DNA of 64,000 nucleotides from Isoperla grammatica (lineage: Eukaryota > Arthropoda > Insecta > Plecoptera > Perlodidae): contig OX246746.1 in the NCBI GenBank assembly GCA_945910005.1, positions 28,909,730-28,973,729 of the forward strand, read 5' to 3'. The position numbers were made by a program, and so were the translations under genes. This document shows positions 23,301-35,314 of this stretch, one piece after another (the stretch's first letter is position 1; each line of letters begins with the position of its first letter). The notes beneath the pieces were generated by a model. It saw only the letters and a list, made by a program, of their open reading frames with translations, made no database searches and had not been told where the DNA came from.

Positions 23301-26300
23301 GTCCTGATGGCGCATCGTCTTTAGGCAGCCCAACGCGTCGCTTGTAGATCTATTTCATGTAACAGAAGGACACATGAGTTACGTAAATGCTGTAAAAAAT
23401 CAATAACATTGTTAAGCGAGCGAAGCGATCGTCTCCACTAGACTCTTATAGCCCTTCGTTCTGTTTTTTTTTTTTTTATGTCTGTTGATAGCGGTCGAAC
23501 GGAGAGTCCGATCAACTTGAAATTTGGTCCATCCACATGTCTCGATGTAGATTGAAGGTGTATAGTTTTGGGGCAAAATCGTTCGAAAAGTAAAAACGTT
23601 ACACCATAGTTACTGCAAAATATTTTTCTGAAACAAAATGGTGGCAAAATGTGAGATAGCCATATTTTTTAAAAGATTTGTCCGGTTACGAATATGTTCA
23701 TTTAATGGCGATTTGATAAATATTGGCAAAGTTACACAAAAGTTACTCGAAAATATATTTCTGAAACACAGTAACATCAAAATGTGAGGTCGCTATCTTA
23801 TAGTATATTTTCGTCCGGTCACGAATATACTAATTTAAAAGCGATCCGATACGTATTGGAGGCATAAATTACATTTCTTTTGCTGTCAATAACTGTTAGT
23901 AACGGTGGCGGACCGTGTTAAAAACATGACGACGAAAATTCTTAGCAACGCACATTGCACTGCATTCAACAATATCGGGAAGTATAATAGCTATGGAAAT
24001 TAGAAAAAATTTTGTAATGCGCATTCTTGAATAGTTGTTAATTGTTGTTTTTATTAGCTTTGAGATCTTTTCGCCAGAACGTTCGTAAATATGGACGCAC
24101 TCGCTTATCAACGCGTCAACAGAGCGTTTTCCTAGTTAAAATATATTAGGTTGTTTGTTTACCTCTCTCCTGGTGTGGGATTACTGCAACTCGAAGGTCC
24201 TGATGGCGCATCGTCTTTAGGCAGCCCAACGCGTCGCTTGTAGATCTATTTCATGTAACAGAAGGACACATGAGTTACGTAAATGCTGTAAAAAATCAAC
24301 AACATTGTTAAGCGAGCGAAGCGATCGTCTCCACTAGACTCTTATGGCACTTCGTTCTGTTTTTGTTTTTTTATGTCTGTTGATAGCGGTCGAACGGAAA
24401 GTCCGATCAACTTGAAATTTGGACCATTTACAAGCCTCGATATGAATTGAAGGTGTATAGTTTTGAGTAAAAATCGTTTGTAAAGTTACAAAGTTACAAT
24501 ATAGTTACTGCAAAATATTTTTCTAAAACAAAATGTTGGCAAAATGTGAGATAGCCATATTTTTGTAAAGCTTTGTAAGGTTACGAATATGTTCATTTTA
24601 TGGCGATCTGATAAATATTGGCAAAGTTACACAAAAGTTACGCGAAAATATATTTCTGAAAGACAGTAACAGCAAAATGTGAGGTGGCTATCTTGTAGTA
24701 AATTTTCGTCCGGTCACGACTATGCTAATGTAAACGCAATCCGATACGTATTAGAGGCAGGAAATCACATTTCTATTGCTGTCAATAACTGTTAGTAACG
24801 TTGGCGGACCGCGGTGAAAACACTAGACAGAATGGCAACGAAAATTCTTAGCAACGCACATTGCACTGCATTCAACAATATCGGGAAGTATAATAGCTAT
24901 GGAAATTAGAAAAACTTTTGTAATGCGCATTCTTGAATAGTTGTTAATTGTTGTTTTTATTAGCTTTGAGATCTTTTCGCCAGAACGTTCGTAAATTTGG
25001 ACGCACTCGCTTATCAACGCGTCAACAGAGCGTTTTCCTAGTTAAAATTTATTAGGTTGTTTGTTTACCTCTCTCCTGGTGTGGGATTACTGCAACTCGA
25101 AGGTCCTGATGGCGCATCGTCTTTAGGCAGCCCAACGCGTCGCTTGTAGATCTATTTCATGTAATTGAAGGACACATGAGTTACGTAAATGCTGTCTGTA
25201 AGAAATCAACAACATTGTTAAGCGAGCGAAGCGATCGTCTCCACTAGACTCTTATGGCACTTCGTTCTGTTTTTGTTTTTTTATGTCTGTTGATAGCGGT
25301 CGAACGGAAAGCCCGATCAACTTGAAATTTGGACCATTTACAAGCCTCGATATGAATTGAAGGTGTATAGTTTTGAGTTAAAATCGTTGGAAAAGTTACA
25401 AAGTTACACTAGAGTATCTGCAAAATATTTTTCTGAAACAAAATGTTGGCAAAATGTGAGATAGCCATATTTTTGTAAAGCTTTGTCTGGTTACGAATAT
25501 GTTCATTTTATGGCGATCTGATAAATATTGGCAAAGTAACACAAAAGTTACGCGAAAATATATTTCTGAAACACAGTAACAGCAAAATGTGAGGTGGCTA
25601 TCTTGTAGTAAATTTTCGTCCGGTCACGACTATACTAATGTAAACGCAATCCGATACGTATTTGAGGCATAAATTATATTTCTTTTGCTGTCAATAACTG
25701 TTAGTAACGGTGGCGGACCGTGTTAAAAACATGACGACGAAAATTCTTAGCAACGCAGATTGCTCTGCATCCAACAATGTCGAGAAGTATAATAGCTATG
25801 GAAATTAGGAAAAGTTTTGCAATGCGCATTCTTGAATTGTTGTTAATTGTTGTTTTTATTAGCTTTGAGATCTTTTCGCCAGAACGTTCGTAGATATGGA
25901 CGCGCTCGCTTATCAACGCGTCAAACAGAGCGTGTTCCTAGTTAAAAGTATATTAGGTTGTTTCTTTACCTCTCTCCTGGTGTGGGATTACTGCAACTCG
26001 AAGGTCCTGATGGCGCATCGTCTTTAGGCAGCCCAACGCGTCGCTTGTAGATCTATTTCATGTAACAGAAGGACACATGAGTTACGTAAATGCAGTTAGA
26101 AATCAATAACATTGTTAAGCGAGCGAAGCGAGCGTCTCCACTAGACTCTTATGGCACCTCGTTCTGTTTTTTTTTTTTTTATGTCTGTTGATAGCGGTCG
26201 AACGGAAAGTCCGATCAACTTGAAATTTGGACCATTTATAAGCCTCGATGTGGATTGAAGGTGTATACTTTTGAGGCAAAATCGTTTGAAAAGTTACAAA

Positions 26301-26578
26301 GTTACACCATAGTTACTGCGCATCGTCTTTAGGCAGCCCAACGCGTCGCTTGTAGATCTATTTCATGGAACAGAAGAACACATTAATTACGTTAATGATG
26401 TAAGAAATCAATAACATTGAAGTAAATATAATATTACGTTTTTCCTTTACCTCTCTCCTGGTGTGGGATTACTGCAACTCGAAGGTCGTTTATGGCGCAT
26501 CGTCTTGAGGCAGCCCAACGCGTCGCTCCCTCGTAGTTCTATTTCATGTAACAGAAGGACACATGAGTAACGTTAATA
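14365..26578. repeat. 12.2-kb satellite of ~0.9-kb monomers with HOR
   Basis: Monomers counted from the motif AAGCGAGCGAAGCG begin at 14371, 15287, 16193, 17091, 17999, 18906, 19801, 20709, 21616, 22509, 23414, 24310, 25220 and 26117, with lengths 893-916 bp. The last is deleted internally and followed by a partial tail (to 26578). Each monomer contains an internal degenerate duplication of about 133 bp (for example 15469 and 15602). Short frames on both strands (for example 15798-15992 minus, 15972-16220 plus) recur because the monomer recurs. They have no recognised domain and are not annotated as genes. Confidence 0.95.
15700..21120. repeat. three-monomer higher-order repeat, ~2.71 kb period
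   Basis: Sequences 2,710-2,713 bp apart are nearly identical whereas neighbouring monomers differ clearly. For example 17091-17998 and 19801-20708 differ at about one base by eye, and the tail 15798-16192 matches 18511-18905. The order of monomer lengths repeats as about 906, 897, 908. The pattern continues more loosely to about 23400. Confidence 0.9.
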
Positions 26579-26687
26579 ACTAAACAATCACTTTAAGGGC
26601 CGGTCTTACAATCTCCTAATAAGAAAGTTGTTTGTAGCAATTAAGCTATTTGTAGGATTTCATTAGTTTTGATTGGTGGTTGCCATG
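26579..26687. other. short unique spacer
   Basis: About 110 bp separate the satellite from the foldback element. Nothing is recognised. Confidence 0.6.
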
Positions 26688-26929
26688 CCCTGCTAAAAAT
26701 TCCAGTTATTTCTTGTTTGACAAAATTGAACTGGAACTGGTACTGGAAGTAACTGGATTGCATTAACAGGAAAAAAGTGGGTTATTGACCCACTCTTAAC
26801 TGGAATAGACTGGTACTTGAATAAACTAAAATTTACTGGATATAGCTGGCACTGGTAATGTCTGGACTTTGTTGGAATACACATGATTTGACTGGAATGT
26901 ACTGGATCTTACTTCAACTAGAAATAACG

Positions 26930-27730
26930 GGATACTTCTTGACATAGCTTGTCCTTGATATAACTGGACCTTACTGTATATTAATGGAACTGGATACTGC
27001 TGGACATAACTTGTACTTGATATAACTGGACCATACTGTATATTAATGGAACTGGATACTGCTGGACATAACTTCTACTTGATATAACTGGACCTAACTG
27101 TATATTAATGGAACTGGATACTGCTGGACATAACTTGTACTCGATATAACTGGACCTAACTGTATATTAATGGAACTGGATACTGCTGGACATAACTTGT
27201 ACTTGATATAACTGGACCATACTGTATATTAATGGAACTGGATACTGCTGGACATAACTTCTACTTGATATAACTGGACCTAACTGTATATTAATGGAAC
27301 TGGATACTGCTGGACATAACTTGTACTTGATATAACTGGACCTAACTGTATATTAATGGAACTGGATACTGCTGGACATAACTTCTACTTGATATAACTG
27401 GACCTAACTGTATATTAATGGAACTGGATATTACTGGACATAACTTGTACTTGATATAACTGGACCTTACTGTATATTAATGGAACTGGATACTGCTGGA
27501 CATAACTTCCACTTGATATAACTGGACCTTACTGTATATTAATGGAACTGGATACTGCTGGACATAGCTTGTACTTGATATAACTGGACCTTACTATATA
27601 TTAATGGAACTGGATACTGCTGGACATAACTTATACTTGATATAACTGGACCGTACTGTATATTAATGGAACTGGATACTGCTGGACATAACTTACACTT
27701 GATATAACTTGACCGTACTGTATATTAACC
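26930..27730. repeat. 62-bp minisatellite, AACTGG-rich, ~13 units
   Basis: The unit contains GGAACTGGATACTGCTGGAC and a second half with ACTTGATATAACTGGACC. Successive copies are 62 bp apart (26986, 27048 and on). Units differ at few sites, mainly TTGTACTTG against TTCTACTTG. Confidence 0.93.
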
Positions 27731-27869
27731 CGGTTACTTCCAGTTAGTTCCTGTGCATTGCAAAGTCCAGCTAGAACAAGTTGAATCCAGTCTCTACCTA
27801 ACCCGGTTACTTCCAGTTAGTTCCAATGCATTGCAAAGTCCAGTTAGAACAAGTTGAATCCAGTCTCTA
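27731..27869. repeat. 73-bp array, left remnant (~2 units)
   Basis: Two units of the CCAGTT-rich repeat (GTTACTTCCAGTTAGTTCC, GCATTGCAAAGTCCAG) are cut off at CTCTA by the inner element. The same phrase resumes as TACCTC at 35313. Confidence 0.9.
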
Positions 27870-27879
27870 CCCAGCAAAC

Positions 27880-28200
27880 ATGTCTTCACCGGCCCGGCAC
27901 CAAATTGGTACTGTATGGCCGGAACCAACAGTGCCAATTTGATACCGGCCAAAGGTACCGGCCCGGCTTAAATATGTGCCGCCAGCCGGAAGGCGGCCGA
28001 CACTTACTACCCGGCAGCGGCCCGGCACATAAAGGCCGGCATGCTACGGTTGGCCGGCACCAATTTGGTACTGTATTGTCACCTTCATCGAACGTTACTA
28101 TTTGGCCGCCACAAGTTTGGCACCTTTCGGGCACCCAGCCAGCACATATGTGCTGGCTGGATGCCCAACTTGTGGCAGCCAAATAGTAACATTCGATCCC
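27880..28200. repeat. GC-rich subterminal block with palindromes
   Basis: Repeated CCGGC and CCGGCACC words stand out from the AT-rich surroundings. The segment near 28133-28168 contains a palindrome GCCAGCACATATGTGCTGGC. The overlapping frames on both strands are a composition effect. Confidence 0.7.
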
Positions 28201-28539
28201 CTGTGATTGGGATGGTGTTTCAGGTGAAATATTTGCACCATACACCATAATTATGATATACAATTTGCAATTTATTACACAAGTGAAATACATGTTACCT
28301 CAATCAATACTTCTAGGTATGTAGGTTTAAACATCCTGCCATACCCCTACACATACAATGTACAACACATAGCGAAACAAAATAAAAACACATCATTACT
28401 CCTCGGGTTGTAAATTACCAAAAGACTAGCTAATTTAAGTGTCAGTAATATTGCGTTAAAAATTAAAACAAACAATAACAAACAAAAAACACAAAACAAA
28501 CAATAAAATACAAAAGTTCTTCACATAAAATAAAAAGAA

Positions 28540-28737
28540 ACAAGTCCTCAACAAAGCATATCACTATAGTTTAATTACTATCAGTCCAGGCCCTAGAGTT
28601 TTGTCACATAACAATAATAAATTAGGGCATAAAATAAAAATGAAAATAAACTAAACAAGTCATCGACAAAGAATATCACTATAGTTTAATTAGTATCAGT
28701 CCAGGCCCTAGAATTTTGTCGAATAGGAATAATAAAT
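28540..28737. repeat. 116-bp direct duplication
   Basis: The phrase containing ATCACTATAGTTTAATTA and ATCAGTCCAGGCCCTAGA occurs twice, at about 28560 and 28676, with few differences. The second copy is ended by the hAT-like element at 28738. Confidence 0.85.
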
Positions 28738-29083
28738 TAAGGATGCACACCGTACGATAATCGATATTATCGTTCGATATTCGATAGGCCCTATTCAATA
28801 AAATTTCAATAATTTATAATAAAAATATTATCGAATGGTTTGTTTTCTGAAAAGATACAATCTAAATACTGGCCCACAGGCCTCATAATTACGTGATAAC
28901 TCTCAACAGTGTCACATCAGATGTGTCCAAGCAATGTCTATATCGTTATGGGCTCGGTTAGGCGACATACCACGGAATCTGTAAAAGATTGCTTCGCGTG
29001 TTTGTAAACATTATCGTTCGATAATGCAGTTAAATTTTGATTATCGATAATTTTTATTTCATCGTTGTGTATCCGGATCCCTA
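28738..29083. mobile_element. hAT-like MITE with TAGGGATGC-type ends
   Basis: The left end TAAGGATGCACACCGTACGA and the right end, read inward, TAGGGATCCGGATACACAAC form an imperfect inverted repeat, each followed by words such as ATTATCGATA. No convincing target duplication is visible. The ends resemble the elements at 31738, 37587 and 55889. Confidence 0.5.
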
Positions 29084-29412
29084 ATACAGTAATAAAATTT
29101 ACATACTGTTCAGTGTTCAATACTGTGGCCTCGAATACAACATACTTGATATTCGTGCATACATTACATACTACATAGAGGCGGAAGTATAATAAATTGC
29201 TTACATATCATAGACACAGATAGGACATAATGGAACAAGTACAATATTAATAACAAAATGTGAGAGAATAATCAGGAGTTAAATCACTAATGATATGCAT
29301 ATTGATAAAACTGAAAAGTAAGTTCTATCGACTTGAAGCTCCAGTGATTTTCACTTCATTTTTGTTTCACGCAATTTTCAAGAATGAAACACACAACGAA
29401 GATTATCTAAGT

Positions 29413-29853
29413 CTACATATTACGAAAATCAACAACAGCGCACAATTTCACGGGTTCGTAGTCGAGGAGGTCCATGTCATACCTATCCCCTTCTACGTCG
29501 CTGCTATGTCCGCTGGCAATTTCGTATGCATTTTGAGAATCCTCTTGTCCTTCATTCTCTAGGACTACTTCTTGTTGTTGAACAGCTGTTGTTTGCACGG
29601 TGTCCCGTTCTTGCAGCTTTTCAGACGCCCACTGGTCTTTGCTTCGACGAAGCCAATATTTAACTTCATCTTCCACCATTTCTGATGTTACATTATTGTG
29701 TCCAGCATTGCACCTTACTGCAACTAAAGAAACATACATTGAAATGAGAGCACACACATGCGCATGGAACATAAGGGCCTCAGGGGCCTGCCATAACAAT
29801 ACACTGTTCAGCTGGTGATTATGACATGTGGTGGTAGATTCTGAAATAAACAC
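29413..29853 (-). CDS. unrecognised ORF, possible terminal exon
   Basis: The longest non-repetitive frame in the window (146 codons). On the minus strand an acceptor-like sequence (TTTCTTTAGTTGCAG) ends near 29733, so the real exon may be only the last ~105 codons. That part includes EDEVKYWLRRSKDQWASEKL, glutamine-rich and very acidic stretches, and ends at TAG. A basic/aromatic segment followed by an acidic tail would suit a small DNA-binding accessory protein of a transposon, but no domain can be named. It lies inside the 7.4-kb inner element. Confidence 0.35.
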   Translation of the reverse strand: MFISESTTTCHNHQLNSVLLWQAPEALMFHAHVCALISMYVSLVAVRCNAGHNNVTSEMVEDEVKYWLRRSKDQWASEKLQERDTVQTTAVQQQEVVLENEGQEDSQNAYEIASGHSSDVEGDRYDMDLLDYEPVKLCAVVDFRNM

Positions 29854-29992
29854 ATTTGAGGCATAACATGAGTGTAAATATCATTCATTGACTTTTTAAT
29901 AATGTAGTCATCGTACAACATCTTCGGTAATGCTTCTGTCACGGGTGGGTGAGCCAACCAGCGACTGTGGCTAATTCAAATACCTGCTCGGG

Positions 29993-31085
29993 CAGGGCCG
30001 GATTAGCTAAGGTTGAGTACATAGGCACAGATTTGATGGTCGCCCCCCCCCCCCCCCCCCAAATTACCAACATCACCACCACCACCATGGTAAGTTATTA
30101 GTATTTAAATACAAATGAATAGTTCATGAATTATTCACCTACCCCTCGAAATTTGCCGACGACTGGAATTACAGAGGCTGTTTTCTCGCTTTCCTCATTG
30201 CAAATTCGTCGATAATGTCCTCATATGAGATTCTGTGCAAGACGGTAGATTCTATGTACATTTTTGCGAGGGATTTGACTCTATCCTGTGCCATATTCGA
30301 ACGAAGGTGTCTTTTTACCCGTGCTCACCACCTTTAGGCGTGAAAAAATTAATGATCTTGGGAATTTTTCGTTTTTTTCTTGTTTTTCTGCTGCGCGTTT
30401 TCGGCCCTGTGACCTACTAAGTTTTTATTTACACTCGCCATTATCGTTTATTTACTAAGTACCAGTAATAATCACTAACAAGAAATACACTTTATCGTTT
30501 TGCCTCTAGTCTCTAATAATAAATAATCACAAATTTTCAAGAGCACAGCACAAAATACACTCACTCACTAAGGAACATAGTATAAACACTATCGACGCAC
30601 TTGACTTGTTTGCCTACGAACGTTCTGCTCACATTGCAGTCTCAACGGCTACTAAATTACTACCTGGTCAAAATGTTAAAATGGCAAGTATTGAACATTC
30701 TTGCGGACTTACGCTTGATTAGCCAGTTGTCCTGTGTATCCCAACTTTACCTGTCACAGCCCTCAATTATGATAATCCTTTTCGTCACCAGTCACTACAA
30801 CAGTCTAAAAGACCCTTAGACCTAAGTATATTACAAGAACTATTCCAGGAAAACTTAATCTCGCTAACAATAACAAGTAACATTCCTATCGCTCCAAGTG
30901 AAATTCGGAAATGTTGGAACATCACAGGATGTGCGCTAATGAGGATTTTTGGGTATTCGTCATAATCAGGGGGGTAGGGACGCCGCCAGGAGTGGCGCCG
31001 GGGCGCTCGGCGCCCCTTATGGCACCCCCCTGAGCGTGGCGCCCTGGGCCCGGGCCTAGTTGGCCTATTGGGTAATACGGCCCTG
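29993..31085. mobile_element. hAT-type element, 1,093 bp, perfect 8-bp TSD
   Basis: The ends are CAGGGCCGGATTA and, read inward from the right, CAGGGCCGTATTA. TGCTCGGG flanks both sides exactly (29985-29992, 31086-31093). CAGGGCCGGATTA-type termini with 8-bp duplications mark hAT elements. It contains a C20-like tract near 30042 and a GC-rich right end. Frames inside (30235-30420, 30601-30819, 30922-31140 minus) are short and show no transposase, so it is non-autonomous or decayed. Confidence 0.85.
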
Positions 31086-31093
31086 TGCTCGGG

Positions 31094-31737
31094 TTGGCCT
31101 GGACCGTAAACACGTCATTGATTGATGACGAAAGCATCACCGAAGTTATTGTAAGACGACTTTATTATGTACTTGCCATGTATAAAATTATTACTGAGTA
31201 CAGTAATACTAATCTATAAAATTTAGTTCCAAAATGAACATGAGTATAAAACCATTGACTTGTTAATAATATTACTTGCCACGTATAAAATTATTAATGA
31301 GTAGGCCTACAGTAATTAATACTAATCTAAAATTTAGTTCTTAAATGAATTTTAAAAAAAATGAGGATAGACAACCTTTTTTTTAATGGTAGAAATCACA
31401 ATCGTCTCTTAGTGTTAAGTCTGGATATCTTGCAGTTGGTAGGCCTACTTGGTAGGCCTACATAATTTATAAATGATCAACGTAGAATGTCCTGTCAGAT
31501 TAGGCCTATATTAAGCTCACCTTGGTTTTTTGTTGCTAGCTTCTCCACTAGACGCTGTAACATTCGGCATGAAGGCATATTGGGTACCTGAAAATGAAGA
31601 AACATTAGCCTAACCTTCATCAGGAAGCTTCTTATTAGTTAAACAACAAACTTAACTAGCGAGTCATATCCGTACATTATATTTAATAAAGTAGGCCGGA
31701 CTACTAGGCCTACATATATAATTCAATAGCCTGTGCG
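31094..31737. other. no gene; TAGGCCTA words
   Basis: AT-rich sequence with a loose local repeat (TACTTGCCA-GTATAAAATTATTA at about 31170 and 31275) and several TAGGCCTAC words. Nothing else is recognised. Confidence 0.5.
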
Positions 31738-32157
31738 TAGAGATGGGCAAAAAGTATCGATATATCGAAACCGATATAGATAGGCCTATATAAATATCGA
31801 TTTGGTATCGATATTATTGCAGTCAGACACACGGTCAGACTGATACATCGGTTTATGGATACTTTATGAGCTGACATATCAAATCAAAATTTGGGTTGAA
31901 TTGAAGTTTGAAGTTCCACCCAACTCTAAGTCAAACTATTTTATCGACTAAGCGGAAGTAAGTGCCGAGCGGCCAAAGACGAGCGAGTGTTCTCTTAAAG
32001 TTTTTTTTTCAGTAAAAGTGCTTTTAATAGAAATGTAGGTAGCCTATATATATATATATATATATATATATCGTGTCGATAGGCCTGTATCGATGCAATG
32101 CGCGGCTAAAAAGCCGATATTTTATATCGATACACCAATAAAATGTGCCGATCTCTA
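31738..32157. mobile_element. hAT-like MITE, TAGAGATGGGC ends
   Basis: The left end is TAGAGATGGGCAAAAAGTAT and the right end, read inward, TAGAGATCGGCACATT. Both sides continue with ATCGATAT words. No 8-bp duplication is visible. A (TA)n run of about 30 bp lies at 32043-32072. Confidence 0.55.
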
Positions 32158-33079
32158 GACGAAGTGAGTGCACGCAGACAGTGATTTGTTTTTGGGACAT
32201 AGATGAACCACCTATTTTTGGCATAGCAACGTATCGAGCATAAAAATGAGGAACACTGTCTATGCCTAAGTGGTGATAAAAAGCAAGTCAGTGATTCAAT
32301 CACAGCACACCTCCAAGTTCTGAGTCTAACTTCCACAATCTCTTACGGTTGTCAAAACTCAATACTTTTTTCAATGGTACGTATTAATACGTAATTTTCA
32401 ATGTTTTCTTATGTAGTTGTGAACAACTCAATACTTTTTACGACAGTAGGCCTACCAACGTAATTTTTAACGTTTTGTTATTTGTGAACGATGCAGGTTG
32501 CAACGAGGAGCGTTCTGCGGGCGGTCTCTTCAGCTCGGCCGGTAAAATAATTGACACGGCGTTGCTCACAACAAATTAGAAAACGTCAGAAATGATGCAA
32601 CGTACGAAACAAGTTTTGGGTTGTTCACAACTAGGCCTACTTCAGAAAGCTGTAAGAGATGGTGGAAGTCAGAACGCAGAGGCAGGCTGTGATCATATCA
32701 CTGCTTGCACTCACATCGTGTGGTATTTCTATCACCAAGTAGGCCTAGGGCCTAGCAGTAGCACTGTCTGCTTGCACTCACTTCGACTCCAAGCCAGGCC
32801 TAATTATTACGTTCAAACTACAAACAAATCGCTGAACGTAACATCTAGTAGCCTAGCCTATCAATACAACAGTAACCTTCAAACAACATATCAAAAACCT
32901 TCTGATAATCTTACTTTCGATCACATGATGAGCAAGCCAATGAAAACACCGAGTGTAAGATTAATTTTTACTAATTCTTACATACGAACGTAAGAATGGA
33001 AATAAAATAAGGTGGAATAAGGTTTGCTACCTATTTTTACATTTTACATGCATGTTTAAGGGTGGCCTACTTGCGGGCT
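32158..33079. other. unrecognised; 133-codon ORF at 32592-32993
   Basis: A plus-strand frame of 133 codons is open at 32592-32993 but shows no domain, signal or splice context that I can support. A diverged local duplication with CAATACTTTTT occurs at about 32355 and 32430. Confidence 0.3.
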
Positions 33080-33360
33080 AATTGCCGAGTTTAGCCAATG
33101 GTTTAGCCCCACCCAGAAAGTTAGGTTAGGTAGGCCCTAGGCCTACCTAGGGCCTAGCCCAAGGTTAGTTTATTGGATTAGTTACAAGTAAACCCGAAGC
33201 CTAGGTCCAACATTGTTCACTTTGCAGAATTAAAGACTGTATTTCACAAATAGGATAGGACTAGGCCTAACCTGATTGTGTTATTAAGTTCCATAGGCTC
33301 TAGGCCTACCTAGGCCTACCATGTGCAAGGCGGAGCAACTTGCACTAATCTAGGCCTACT
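33080..33360. repeat. cluster of TAGGCCTA palindromic words
   Basis: Overlapping variants of TAGGCCTA, AGGCCTAC and TAGGGCCTAG occur many times within 280 bp. The same words appear singly throughout the window. Confidence 0.7.
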
Positions 33361-34927
33361 CATGTTTTGGATATATGTATAATGTATAATATAGTACACA
33401 ATTGTCTTACCTTAACGTTTTTTTGAACTTGAAGTTGCATGCAAGCAAGAAATGCAAAGCATTTTGCAGACTACTGTTCACTTCACTTCCACTTGCGTGT
33501 GGCGGTTGGCGGCCGCTGGGGAGTGGGGCTGAGGACGCTGTGCGATCTCTATGCCAACTTTTGAAATACAAAATTTGTGCTTACTTTTTCGTTTTCACTT
33601 TTCATTACATACGAAAATAAAGAACTATATTTATCGGCTTATACTATTAAATCATTATTTTTTATTAGTTTTTGTATTGTTTTTATGATTGTGTTTATAT
33701 TGCTTAAAATGAAATAACTTACAAAAACCATTTTAGTGCTGGGATGTTGGTGGTAGTTTTTGAGCGGCACTTCAAATTGATTAATACCTTTATGATATTC
33801 ATATTGCCATAATTAAATAAATGCACGCGTAATCACACGCGCACTATTGGTGAATTGTTGTTATACATAACAACAATTATGTATAACAACATTGGTGGTG
33901 AAATGTTTATTGGTGAATTGTTGTTATACATAACAACAATTCACCAATGATATAAATATATAAATGCCGGTACTACTTCGGTGGTTTCAATTCTATTAAT
34001 CGTATATTTGTTGTAGGCCTACTTGCATATGGTTATAAACATAAGAATTAATTCTTCCCCAAGACTCTCAAATGGGGAGTTGTGTGGTCCGACAGTAATC
34101 TCACTTTGCTCCACGCACAATCGTCACATTCGGGATCACTGTCGTAGTCGTAGCCACAATCGGGTTCGTAAGAAGTATAGATTTTAGATAAGGCAAATTA
34201 TTGATAGCAACCATGGGTATGTGCAATTATGCCGCGTGCTCCTAATACGCGCCTACAATTATGTCATGATCATCAATCGCAATCGTAAAAAGTATACTTA
34301 TGAAACGTTTGCCAGACTACGATAGCAATAGATGATTGCCATTTTACACAGTTGAAATCTAAAATCACGGTTTGCGTGCTACGATTGCGATTCCGATTGC
34401 AACAATTTTGTGCAGGCATCAAACAATTTGTGCCAGTTTCGTTTTACCATTTCATAATCACATTGGGAACTCATTTCGGCTGGAGAAAGATGAAAAGTGC
34501 ATGTTGACTAGGCCTAAAAGGGAGAATGTACTAATTACAATAACAACACACGTACACTTGTTTGATTGCACTAATAACGCAGCGCACGGCCGTTTTGTAA
34601 GATCCATTTCAAAGGATTCCTTCATTTCACCAAAATCGATATTGGTCCAGAATAGAACGAACCCGCACAATCCATAGACTAAGAAAATAAAACACAATCG
34701 GGCATTTTAAAGCACTCATTTCATATATTATTGATATTATTCAAAAGTCGATTGCAATCACATACACACGGCCTATACATGTAAAAATTGCAACTGCAAC
34801 GTGCATGTGATAGGTAAATTGATAAATAAGTAGATAAATGCTGGATGTTACTCGCTTTGTGAATATATACTGTGTAACAGAGCGGAAAAGCGTGAATCAT
34901 ATTAACTTATAAATAAATACAAAACAC
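33361..34927. other. no gene recognised; perfect palindrome at 33909-33948
   Basis: Frames at 33402-33620 and 34372-34677 are short and unrecognised. From 33849 a palindromic element is partly repeated. At 33909-33948 two 19-bp arms, starting ATTGGTGAATTGTTGTTAT, are perfect complements around AC. Several words of the type CAATCG/CGATTG are scattered over 34090-34800. Confidence 0.45.
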
Positions 34928-35169
34928 CGTTTTGGTACCCTATCGATGCCAAACAGGTAGTGGGACAGCATGTAATGGGCTTGTACCAACGCGGTGCCTT
35001 CTTGGTACTGGCCATTCAACTAAGTGTTTAAAGCATAATAAATACGATACAAACTATGGTATAGTCATATTATTTATAAACACAATCAAGTATATGGATA
35101 ACATTAGCAAAATGTGTTAAATCTGGCAAAAAACGAAATTGCAATTTGGTTCCAATTGGGTGACAATAT

Positions 35170-35300
35170 GGTGCCGGCCAAAACGTCTCAATTGGCCGGC
35201 AGTGGCCGGCGCCAACTGGGCACCAAGCCGGCACTGCTCGCCCGGCGGCCGGCAGTGGCCAGCATGGCCGGCACTGGCCCGGCTGCCGGCCGCAAGGTCC
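35170..35300. repeat. CCGGC-rich right subterminal block
   Basis: It contains about a dozen CCGGC/GCCGG words and mirrors the left block of the same element. The three overlapping frames here result from composition. Confidence 0.75.
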
Positions 35301-35314
35301 GTGTTTGCTGGGTA

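Larger units (their letters stand above)
27870..35312. mobile_element. 7.4-kb inner element, CCCAGCAAAC ends, TA TSD
   Basis: It starts CCCAGCAAACA at 27870 and ends GTTTGCTGGG at 35312, flanked by TA at 27868-27869 and 35313-35314. Uninterrupted 73-bp units read CTCTACCTC, which is exactly what is restored when the element and one TA are removed. Both termini continue into CCGGC-rich DNA (27880-28150 and 35170-35300) with words like GGCCGGCACC. TA duplications occur in Tc1/mariner and some other superfamilies. No transposase is recognised, so I do not assign one. It contains a hAT element and two hAT-like insertions. Confidence 0.75.

Noticed and set aside
15798..25916. A multigene family of small proteins in the satellite
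   Set aside because: The frames occur on both strands, lack domains, and are explained by recent amplification of the monomer.
27854..28293. Overlapping 110- and 135-codon ORFs as genes
   Set aside because: They lie in a CCGGC-rich palindromic subterminal block in which stop codons are rare on both strands.
28738..29083. Certain hAT assignment for this element and for 31738-32157
   Set aside because: The terminal motifs fit, but no 8-bp target duplication is visible, so they are listed only as hAT-like.
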